Source: Acholoe squamosa (lineage: Eukaryota; Annelida; Polychaeta; Phyllodocida; Polynoidae). From it: a stretch of 64,000 bases of DNA. The stretch is from NCBI GenBank assembly GCA_949317995.1, contig OX439049.1:15748395-15812394 (forward strand), given 5' to 3'. The translations under genes were made by a program, and so were the position numbers. The notes under the pieces were generated by a model. The model was not told the DNA's origin, searched no databases, and worked only from the letters and a program-made list of their open reading frames with translations. Shown here in pieces: positions 54,143-64,000 of this stretch. Each line of letters opens with the position of its first letter. Position 1 is the stretch's first letter.

Positions 54143-55035
54143 CTGAAATATCCCCTGAATCATCTTCCTGATAGTTCCTGTAAGTCTTTATGTTAAAGCT
54201 TGGCCTTATTCACAGACCCCTGCCCTTTCCATAATTGATCACCAATTTAAGAAGGGAAAGGTCTTCCCGAGCAACAATCAAGTTCAAAGGTAAGATGACT
54301 CTCAATGCAATTCCATGTGTAGACGAACCTATCATCTCCTGTTACCATACTCACTCTCTCATTTCTCAGCAAATCATTTGCACCCTTTTCTCTATTGACC
54401 ACAGCATTTTCACAGTTCCATGTTCAGAGAGCACTATGGCAGGTTTTCAGTTTCAGTCTACACTGGTCTGACATATGTCATTCGTACATTGGCCAGACAG
54501 TTTCCCTTACACCATCTATGGAAAAAGGTGTGTCTTTCAACGAATTTCATGTGGCATAGACATAGCTAGGTTTCTCAAGTTGAATATAACAGCTCCATTG
54601 GGTTAACCAAGGAGCCCCATATTGCACACCCCCTACTATAACCCTACCCTGTATTTCACAGCCAGTTGCAGCATCCAAAATGACAGTATATAATGATGAT
54701 TAATCCATTATTTCATGCCAAATAAATGGAATTCTGAACATATCTCACTAAAACAAAATCTTATGTAATAAATAAAATGCATTTAGAGCTTTACTACTAT
54801 TTAATATGTAGAACCATAGGTAAACACACTCCCTGTTGTACCCCTCATTTCTTAAGTTTACAATTTTAAATCTCATGTTTACCCTTGAGGACTGTCAACA
54901 GTATACACCTTAGACATTGTCTGGGTAACATTTCATGAGAATTCTCCAGAAAAACGTGAGGTGGAGCCTCCACTAATGATTGCACTGGCATGAATGCTCT
55001 GCCAAACACTATTTAAATGATAGGAATGCCTATTG

Positions 55036-55045
55036 ATAGGAAATA

Positions 55046-55084
<39 letters not shown>

Positions 55085-56063
55085 TATACAATATGGAAAT
55101 GACATGTTAATAGGCATGGCACCATCAAGACTCCAAATGCCTAGCAGATGAAATGTGAAAAGAGAGCTATGGGGAATGAGTGATGTTCAGCTTTTGAATA
55201 TGTTACCTGACTCCCTGACTCCCATACCATTACTCAAACCACTGTCAGCTAACTATATATGATGCATGGTTTAATGACCCAAGGGCTTCCGCCCACTCTG
55301 CCATCTAAGTTTTCGCTTCCCTCAATGACACAGTTGGCGTTAGGGACTATTTAAATCCACCCACTCACACAGGTGAATAGTTTATATGTATTTACAAAAC
55401 AAAGTGAACACTGTAAACTATGATCCTAAAGATATAAAATATTGTGAACCTACTCAGGTATAAAATAAATGTGTTCACAAGTTTCAATAAATACACCATT
55501 CTACATGTAACTGTATACAGTTGGTGGTAGGGACTATCTAAATCCAACCACTCACACAGGTGTATAGTTTATGTATATTTACACAACAAAGTATGATAAG
55601 ATGTGAAATATTGTGAACTTTTGAAACCACTCAGGTATCCAATAAACTTGTTCAAAAGTTTCAACAAATACACCATTATACAAATTACCTCAGATTACCA
55701 CATTTCTCTTTAACATATATGTTACTCACTTTTAATCTTTTCTCCATTGCCTTTATCCAATCATGTAAACCTATTCAATGATCAAAATGTATCAACACAT
55801 GAATCAATTTCACTGGATAGGCTCCAAATATATACACATATTTGTTTTGTTGTCATTACTACATTAAGTGCTGAGCGTACAGAACATTCAAAATGCATTA
55901 CACCGATTACCCACTCTAAATATTTTGAGGGTTTCAAATTGTATTGGCTGTCTTTAGTCATAATATCTTGAGACATTAGGATGGTATCATGTCAGTTAAA
56001 TGGCCCTAGATAAATCTATGGAAATGTTTACTCAACTTGCTCAATTTATCTCTTTAGGAAATA

Positions 56064-56134
<71 letters not shown>

Positions 56135-56270
56135 TATACAATATGGAAATGACATGTTAATAGGCATGGCACCATCAAGACTCAAAAGGCCTAGCAGATG
56201 AAATGTGAAAAAGAGAGCTATGGGGAATGAGTGATGTTCAGCTTTTGAATATGTTACCTGACTCCCATAC
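55036..56270 (+). repeat. Two direct copies of a block with TA microsatellite, about 1.02 kb apart
   Basis: The block AAATAGGA, then (TA)n, then ACAATATGGAAATGACATG, then GGCATGGCACCATCAAGACT and AGCTATGGGGAATGAGTG occurs at 55036-55215 and 56057-56270 with few differences. The TA tract is about 34 bp in one and 65 bp in the other. Recent segmental duplication or two copies of one repeat. Confidence 0.7.
55323..55690 (+). repeat. Tandem duplication of about 190 bp
   Basis: GTAGGGACTATCTAAATCCA (with variants), CACTCACACAGGTG, ATATTGTGAAC, CACTCAGGTAT and AATACACCATT recur in the same order from about 55331 and 55529. Divergence is moderate. Confidence 0.65.
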
Positions 56271-58299
56271 CATTAAGCCCAGGGTCCACTAGTGCAAAAA
56301 AATAAATTTTGTCACACGCAGACATTGCAAATGACGTTGTTGCAGCAGGAGGTTAACTGCTGCAATATTTTCTGCAACAACACACAGATGCAAGAAATTT
56401 GCAGTAGTGTATCCCTTGGCTTAGCAACATTCTGGGTCAATTCCTGGGTCAATTTGATCGCTAATTCAGTTCTGGATAGACATAAAGGGCAACCCATCAC
56501 CTCCTGGATGGCTTTAGTAAGCACCTGCCTGTTATTCCCTTATTTCCTTGTTGCGTATGTTCAAATAATCCTATCAGCCCTGATTAGTGTCAATCAGGGT
56601 GGCTCACTTGCAGGAAGTGATGCACCCATTGAAGCTTTATTCGAATCCAGCCAAGTTGAGTCACTTTCTCATTGTCTTGTGATCAGTGGGATCATGAAAT
56701 GCTTGATAGCTCCAGTGAAGGATATAAAATAGATGGTAGACATATAATAAAAGCATGAGAGCTAGCATGGGCATGAAGATTATTACAGGTTAGAGGTTAT
56801 GAGGTGAAATACAGATCAGTGTAAATGAAGATGGTCACTGGCTTTTTAAAATCCTTCTCTTCAGTTACTTTATCACACCTTTTGGGAAGATAATTATCAT
56901 GGTGCACTGTTGGGCTTGGGGACGGGTATACTCATTAAGGCTCCTTATAATGCACAGATGTAGCCCAGTGTAAGCGATCTTAGTTGAACATGATTAGAAA
57001 GATTGATATTATACTAAAGCTCACATAATGAGATAAATGTATAGAAGAAGGCACTGGGTATGGCAATCTATTTTTGATGTCATCTTATCAATAAGTCCAG
57101 GACAATATCAAAACACCTCACCATGCTTTATCCTAAGTGCCTCAAGCTATGGATTGGGGCTGCCTGACTATTACAGATTTTGTTGCTGACCATGAAGGGT
57201 GATGAGCTATATGGACATGTACTGGGAATAGGGACCTTAATGCACCTTGCACTAAGGGCCCTTTTCGCAGATCCTGTATTATGAAGAAATCGAGAAGAAA
57301 TGCATGTTATTCATTATCAGCATATATAATAAATATGTACTTAAGATCCAATAGGAGAGATGGAACCCTAATCATTACGTTGGGTATTTTGATTAAAGAA
57401 GTATGAGTAATGGGTATAATTGATCCAAAACACACTTTGAAAATGGAGTCTCTCCTCATGAATAAAAGCTGAAGGAGGATTATACTAAAACAGCTATTTG
57501 AGAAAATGCAAGAGTAAAGAAAAAATGGTTTGTATTAGTGAAAATTTAGCCAACCGACGGCAATGGATAAGTGAACAAGGCTGCTTTGAATAGAACGCCA
57601 ATACACTACATTGACAAATTAGCCATTGGCTTTAATTATTACCTCAGTATCTTAATGTGAAAGCTAAAGCAGAAAGCATGATGTGCTAATCAGATTTGTA
57701 GTAGCAGCTTCCATCTAAGACAGAAGGATCCTAAGACACCATCATCCTGGGCTATGTAGGTGATGTGGCAGGTGCTAAGTGCCTTAAGACTGTCTTCCAC
57801 GAAAATGAGATTTCTCCTCCAGCAGAGCCCTTTTGGCCTACTCTAGGATATTGCTTTCTTGTTCAGTTTTACATACTTTCACTTTGTGGTAAGCCGTGTC
57901 ATAAACAGGCTAACTACTACCCTTACTTGGTGTATTAATGTCAGCAGTTGCAGTGTGGTACATATTGCTAGCCGATATATGTATGATTTGACAACGGTTT
58001 TGAGACACTTTAACATATATTAGGTCATCCTAGGGTCTGATTCTCCAATAGTTATGAATATGGACTTGTGTAAACACAGTTTTAAGAGGCATTTCCAAGT
58101 AGGATGCAAGCAGGAAATTTAGGTGTAATACTCCCACTCAAAAAGGGCCAGCTTTTAAGTAGGACTGATAGTTAGTGCTTTTCATATGAAGCAAAAAGAA
58201 AAGGATGCCACAGGACAGTACAGGACAATACCTTTCAGGTTGCCCTCATTTAACAATAATTGATGCCCCGACGTGCAACACCTAAGTTTAGGATTCTAT

Positions 58300-58933
58300 T
58301 AGTAGGAGATTCCAGAGTTCAGGTCTTCTACTATATATTCTGAATGAACTTGAAGCTCAACACATTTATGATGTAAGCTTTACAGTACTGTTCTATCCTG
58401 GTGCCACTATTAAACAAACAGTGGAGAGGGCTTTAATGAAGCTCAAGGAGAGGAAAGTGTATGCTTTAATCTACTTCGCTACAGGTATTAATAACCTGAC
58501 TACACCGCTGGGAGCCCATTGTGTGGTACCTGCATATGACGACACTGCTCAATTACTCAGTGACCTTATGTCAGACTATATCTGGGCAAAGCATACACTA
58601 CAGAGATATGCTCTATGGGTTATCTTGTGTGAGCTAGTTGGAATGTCAATGGACATTTATAATACTGACGGTGAACCCTTTATTAATGAACAATTGATCA
58701 TAAATGAAGGCATGCTACTAGTGAACACCATCATCCAATATATGAACACTATTGAGGGTCTCTACACCCCCTACTGGGTACAGCATACTCATAAGTCAAG
58801 ACATACCAAAATGGCGCATCGCTATGAGGGCACTCTAAGGGATGGGTTGCACTACAATCACAAAACAAAGATTAAATTTGCAAGGAACTTAGTCAGAACT
58901 CTAGTACATAATGTACATATGACATGTAATTGA
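58300..58933 (+). pseudogene. SGNH-hydrolase (esterase)-like ORF, probable LINE ORF1
   Basis: Three catalytic blocks of the SGNH family are visible: GDSR with the nucleophile serine at 58305-58316; GINN with the oxyanion asparagine near 58484-58495; and DGLH, a D-x-x-H block, at 58841-58852 close to the C-terminus. A frameshift of one base near 58320 separates block one from the rest (frame from there to 58933). Esterase domains are known in ORF1 of some CR1/L2-type LINEs. The long ORF has no ATG at its start, in line with the frameshift. It would act on ester substrates; the role in retrotransposition is unknown. Confidence 0.55.
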
Positions 58934-59084
58934 ACATACGTCACATGTCTTCTCTACCGGTACTGACACTAATGCTTGAAAATTGAGTCCTATATCGTAT
59001 GAACTATTACCTTAAACACACATGATAATATTGTTATAAATAAGAGAAATAAATCAGGTATGTACTGAATCAGTAGGGAGTCAA

Positions 59085-59620
59085 ACCGTGGCAAACTCAT
59101 GGTAAGACTATTCAGATCGAATTTATTAATAACCATGTATACAATTGCTACTAATATTAAACCACTCTCAGGCCACTTGGTATACTCATGATGACCTCAA
59201 ATTTATTATTGATGTTACAAATAATTAGGTTACATGGAAGACTCATGATGACCTAATATTATGATGATTACTCGTTTTTCCTATATTTATATTAATAGTT
59301 TATATCTGAACTGACTACATGCTATAATACCCTTACCGCACATAGTCTAGGTATTTATTATTTGATAGCCTACATGGAATACTCATGATGGCTTATGATA
59401 TTATACTTGTTAGCCTTTGTTTACTTGCTTACTGTACTAATAACTATGTTATGTTCATTCATTTCACTAATAACAAGGTTACGTGGGAGACTCATGTTTG
59501 ACCTAGTTTGCTGATGATTATTTGTTCTTCTCATGCCTATATATGCTTGATACACAGTACTTTAATAGCCTATGTGGAATACTCACGATGGTACATGATA
59601 TCACAATTGTTACTTATATC
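59085..59620 (+). repeat. Degenerate spaced repeats between the LINE ORFs
   Basis: TGGTATACTCATGATGACCT and variants (ATGGAAGACTCATGATGACC; ATGGAATACTCATGATGGC; GTGGGAGACTCATGTTTGAC; GTGGAATACTCACGATGGT) recur near 59172, 59232, 59372, 59482 and 59572, with AT-rich spacers of 60-140 bp. There is no ORF in it. Confidence 0.6.
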
Positions 59621-59905
59621 TAATTAATCTACTTGACAAATTATCATGATAGTACTATGATTAGCAGCACAAATAGATTATTTGTAATCTTCTCAACTGG
59701 TGTAATTTCAACTTTTCTCCTCCTTTTATATATTAAAATATATCCCCTGCACCCAGCACTTCTATGAGCACAATGTCAGGAGAAAATTATATACTTAATG
59801 AATTAATTGATAATAAATCACGACTACTATTACTATTATTTTTAGTGGGCTGTATGGAAAATGGGACAATAGTTCTACGATTATTATTTGAACCCCTGAA
59901 TTCTC

Positions 59906-61610
59906 ATGACTGATTTACCCATAAAAGGAAGAGGTCTTCATATCATACATTATAACCTTCGTAGCATGAAGACAGACACTGACTTATGTAAATTCTATAT
60001 TAGAGAATCAGAGGCTAGAATCTATACACTATCTGAAACCTGGTTAAATGAGGACGTTGAAGATAATGAGATTGCAGTATCGGGTTACACCTTCCTCCGA
60101 ACTGATAGAAATAGGTTGAATGTGAGAGACAACCATATGGAAGGAGGAGGTGCAGGAATATATATTAAAGATGGATTAACCTTTACTCAAGATGATTTTA
60201 TTGACTATAATATAGCTAATGCTGATATTGAATGTGTCTGGGTGAAGCTCATATTATTTAATAAAAAAGATATGTTTTTGGGAGTAATTAATAGACCACC
60301 CAATGGCAATGTTATGAACTTGGTTTTGAAAGCAGCAAAATCAATTGATGTTAGTAAATCGTCAGCAATCCCTAATATATCATCACAAATTCTCAAAGAT
60401 ACTATGTTAGCTATCCCAGATAAATTTGCCTTTCTATACAATTTATCTTTATCAACTGGTATCTTCCCTAACCAATGGAAACAAGCAATTGTAACACCTT
60501 TGCCTAAAACAGGAGATAAAGCCCCAGGGGGTTTCCGTAAAAATCATTCTACCATCTCGACGGTTACCAACTTTACTAATGATCTTTTCTTGAATATGGA
60601 TTTAAATAAATACACTCTTGCCACCTTTATTGATATGTCTAAGGCTTTTGATGTTGTGAACCATACTATACTTATGGAAAAATGTAAAAAACCTGGTCTT
60701 AGAAACCAAATTAGTACTTGGCTTCAAAGCTATCTATCCAATATACTATACTGTAGTTAATGACATTACTTCCTCACAATCTGCACTAACCTGTGGAGTC
60801 CCACAAGGATCTATCTTGGGACCACTGTTATTTTTTATATATGTCAATGATATAGATGGCTTATGTAATGAAACTGTCCTAAGTTCATATGCAGATGATA
60901 CTGTGATATATTCCTCATACAACGACCCTATTACTGCTTATACAAATGTACAAAATGATTTAAATCCAATCTCCCATTGGTGTAAGGTCAATAAGCTTAC
61001 TATAAATACTAAAAAGTCCCAAGCCATGAAATTTGGCACACAAGCCCAAATTGCAAGGTGTAGAATACCCAACTTAACTCTTAACAATAAGGAATTTCAA
61101 TATGTGGAAAACTATAATTACTTAGGGGTTATGTTAGACCAGGAACTTAAATTTGATGCTCAAATTAAGCAGATGTGCTCAATATATGTCAATGAAACAA
61201 GCACTTGCTATTTATAAAACTAAATTATTACCCTATCTTGAGTATGGTAGTATCATAGTTCACAATGCCAATGATACTTTACTTGGCAAGTTACACGGAC
61301 TTCAAAACCTAGGTTTAAAGATAGTATTTCGTGCACCACCATTTACTAGAATAACTAAACTCTATAAGGATGGGAAAATCAATTATCTTGAAGAACGTAG
61401 AAAAAAAAACAAATTGCAATACATGCCTACAAAATGACATTAGTAAGGGACAATATCGCAATTCCAAATAGGCCTACTAGACTACATGATGGACCCATCC
61501 TTAAGGAACATAACTTAAGACTAACAGCATTTACTCGCAGTGTCCGGTACAAATGTTACCATCTGTGGAATGACCTGGGTGGAAATGATAGATTGATACC
61601 TTGAAATCCT
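59906..61610 (+). pseudogene. LINE ORF2 remnant: endonuclease start plus reverse transcriptase
   Basis: The 5' part is an AP-type endonuclease N-terminus (HIIHYNLRSMKTDTD, then LSETWLNEDVED, GAGIYIKDGL, NRPPNGN). It jumps without further endonuclease blocks into RT (IFPNQWKQAIVTPLPKTGD), and again directly to GGFRKNHSTIS, so two deletions are evident in one continuous ORF (to 60760). A frameshift leads to 60770-61217 with CGVPQGSILGP and the catalytic YADD. Another leads to 61190-61437 (LPYLEYGSIIVHNAND), and nucleotide-level similarity to typical LINE C-termini (TRLHDGP, LWNDL) goes on to about 61610. The endonuclease catalytic histidine region is lost. Confidence 0.8.
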
Positions 61611-61931
61611 TTATTACCAACAGGTCTAAATATATGACCTCATTGTTGAAATATTATCGGGAATGATAAAACCTTTTATACATACCATATGAACCCATTA
61701 CCTTTCTAGTCCACTATGTTTTTGCTTGATTTCCAATGCAGCAATACTCGACTTTATGATTATCATTATCAATGTAGTATATATATGTTTTTTTGTTTTG
61801 TAAACTGATCAGTACACGCCATTCGTCTGTTCACCTGATACTAAAAGAGGCCCTCTGGATCCAGGAGAATATGGGATCCTTGAGAACCTGACCTATTGCT
61901 CCAGAATAAATATTACCTACAAAAAAAAATC

Positions 61932-64000
61932 GAACAGAAAAGCTAGTTTATAAATAACCTTGTCTAATGATCAGACAACATGTCTTCAGCATAGAAAAAA
62001 ACCCCAAAAAAACAGGCATTGCCTGGCTCAATACATTCACACTAGCATAATGTGCATGGCTTCTTATATCATCCCTTGCTAATGCACAAGGTATTGATAA
62101 ATGCAGTGGATCCTTCCAAAGAGATACAAAGTTTTTCTATCATCATTATAGACACTCTGGTATAGGATGAATAAAAGGCTCATTTAACTAGTCCTTTCCT
62201 TGAAGGAAAGTTAAATGCAATAAATGTAAATGAAAGAATCATTTATAAATAAGTCTATCTAAATTGTAGTCTGCCTGAAAACCTGCCAGACAGGGGAAAT
62301 GTCAAACAAAATAAATATACTTGTGCTTTGAGATTTGCCTTACTTTTCCAATATGTGCATTTTTAGATGAAACTAACCAAATTCCTTACCTGACCTGCCA
62401 GGTGATCATTTAGTTCAGTAGATTTACAATTTCCTGATGGCCAGGTGAAAACTTCTTTTTTTTTTTTTTTTTGGGGGGGGGTGGCTAAAATTGAATTAAA
62501 CACAATCTCAATTTTAATGATGCTACTTACATGATTTACAACATGAACATTATGGTGAAATACTGCATGGTTTATATTACTCTAATAACTTGCATATAAG
62601 ATGCACCCCATGTACAAGGGACTCCACACCCCAAACTGCTGCTCAGGACAAACATAATAGTGCACATTTTTGGGGCAACCCCTGTTTGACATAAGCACTA
62701 TTATATAGTAGGTCTATACAATTCTTACCTATAGGGTGCATCAGAAACTTCGGCCAATCCTCACCCTCACAATTCACCTCTTTCTCCTATTGAGGTGTTG
62801 ATGCCCTCATCTAAATCTAACCCTTAATACCAACTAGAAGGGTTTATCCTCATGTACAAGTGTCACCCTATTTTGCTACTCTTAGCTAGTATAATAAGTA
62901 ACCTTGTCTGACAATCAGAAACACCCATCTTCAGCATCAACACAAAACACAGGCAATCCCCACCTCAATACAGTCACACAAGGATAAGTGTCTACTACAT
63001 CAGGTGTCACCTGTCCCAGGTAGCCACACCACACACACAAAGAAGGACCACACACACATCGTCTGGGTGGTACTCAATCTTTTCCTGGTATTAGGCCTGG
63101 AATTAGGATTGTATTTACCCTACCATGTCACCAAAAGGAACCCCAAGGAATTGCAGAACTTGTGGGTATTAACATGTACCATCAACAGGTGCCAAGTGTG
63201 ACACTAGCCCTGCCAACTTGTCCATGAGCCAGCAGGGCAAAAACATATCCCCTAATATAAAAGTTGATGGGGCATATATATATATGCCCCCTGCCCCCTG
63301 GTTCCACCGCCACTGATTATAAACCATAAAGTAATCTTGTAGCACTCCTTTGGGCTGAATCTCTAGGGCACATAAGAGGGGGGATATATACGCCCGGCGC
63401 TGGCCATTTAGATCCTATGCCAGTGTTATTCTGGCAACACTGTGATAGGCTCATCACAAGAAAGGGCACTGAATTCGCAATCGATAATGGTATCTAGTGT
63501 AGTCTGTGAACATGCCCCTGAAGAAAAATTTTGATTTTAGAGGTCATTTGGTGCATAGTGGTGCATTTCGAGAACCTGATATCTCAAACAATTCATCACA
63601 AAATAGTGGCCCCCAAGGGGTTAAAAATGACAGGGTGACATTTGGTCATTTTGAGGTGACATTCTGACATTGCACCCATTATTTAAAACTGACATGTGAC
63701 ATGAGAAAACAAGATGAAAGTGACAAGAGACATGCTATTCTGTCAAAAATGTGACATGTGACAATTGCCAGTGTATAACAGGTGCAGATCTACCAAAAAA
63801 ATTATTTTTCAAAATGTCCAATTTCTTGGCTTTTTAATGGCAAAAGAATTTCTCAAATATCCCTATTAGAATCAAAGTTATGAAGTCATTCCCAGAAGTC
63901 ATAATACATCTTTTGACATTGATATTTTCAAAGAAATCTTAACATCTTTAAACAGGTGTAGACACTAACGCTGGCCCGGGAGCCATTGGCCTTTTGGCTG
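61932..64000. other. Non-coding DNA after the LINE
   Basis: No gene is supported. A diverged direct repeat (GTCTTCAGCAT, ACAGGCA, CAATACA) lies at 61953-62050 and 62892-62985. A poly(T)-poly(G) stretch lies at 62455-62480. A CATATAAGATGCACCC terminus-like piece lies near 62593. TGACAT-rich sequence occupies 63630-63770. The ORF at 63004-63201 looks incidental. Confidence 0.45.

Larger units (their letters stand above)
54143..58289. other. Non-coding DNA with duplicated blocks and TA microsatellites
   Basis: No gene is supported. The ORF at 56292-56732 (146 codons) has no recognisable domain and starts within an inverted repeat. Two direct duplications are listed separately. The rest is AT-rich single-copy-looking sequence. 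Confidence 0.45.
58290..61931 (+). mobile_element. Degenerate LINE (non-LTR retrotransposon) with SGNH-like ORF1 and EN/RT ORF2
   Basis: Ends with AATAAATATT and an A-run at 61921-61929, as expected for a LINE tail. ORF1 (about 58300-58933) has the SGNH signature. After a 970-bp repeat-bearing gap, an endonuclease/RT ORF (59906 to about 61610) follows with an internal deletion and two frameshifts. The RT type resembles CR1/L2-like LINEs of invertebrates, but the clade is not certain. That the two ORFs form one element is inferred from order and strand. Confidence 0.65.

Noticed and set aside
56292-56732. 146-codon ORF as a gene
   Set aside because: No domain, no signal of splicing or conservation, and it begins in an inverted repeat next to microsatellites.
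57251-57270. Second histone-type stem-loop (GGGCCCTTTTCGCAGA)
   Set aside because: The 3' arm does not pair.

Overview
This is a window of animal nuclear DNA made almost entirely of mobile elements. Signs of a eukaryote are spliced genes with GT/AG junctions, poly(A) signals, AT-rich spacers, microsatellites, MITEs, a tRNA-like SINE and a LINE. An invertebrate is likely because the LTR elements carry env genes resembling the errantivirus/baculovirus-F type, but the sequence does not fix the phylum. I see no certain host gene.

Layout. 1-4884: right-hand part of a PIF/Harbinger DNA transposon, with two convergent spliced genes (a MADF-domain accessory protein and a four-exon DDE transposase) and one terminal end. 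5030-11555: a minus-strand, internally deleted env-type Ty3/gypsy relic (C). 13136-47898: a minus-strand Ty3/gypsy element (B; about 1.3 kb LTRs, gag, pol, env) of about 16.4 kb once its guest is removed. 21270-39672: the guest, a plus-strand 18.4 kb Ty3/gypsy element (A; 652 bp LTRs, gag, pol, env, accessory ORFs), inserted in B's integrase gene with a 4-bp target duplication. 47903-58290: mostly non-coding, with MITEs, a SINE, microsatellites and duplications. About 58290-61931: a decayed LINE with an SGNH-hydrolase-like first ORF and an internally deleted endonuclease/RT ORF. The rest is non-coding.

How the genes fit together. A and C belong to one family. Comparing them shows ORFs beyond gag, pol and env that keep their reading frames: MRRF, a paired-cysteine ORF (MEQ), a 160-residue exon, a short tyrosine-rich ORF and a cysteine-rich basic protein. 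Several sit behind splice acceptors, as env does, so A looks like a complex retrovirus-like element with spliced accessory messages. An internal CpG-rich block with E2F- and YY1-like motifs lies upstream of the last accessory gene in both copies.

The most unusual feature is in B. Between env and the 3' LTR, on the strand opposite to gag-pol-env, is a compact intronless 159-residue gene with a TATA-like box and a strong start context. About 47 bases after its stop codon is a sequence matching the stem-loop that ends replication-dependent histone mRNAs. Relative ages agree with the nesting: A's LTRs differ at 2 sites by eye, B's at about a dozen plus two indels.
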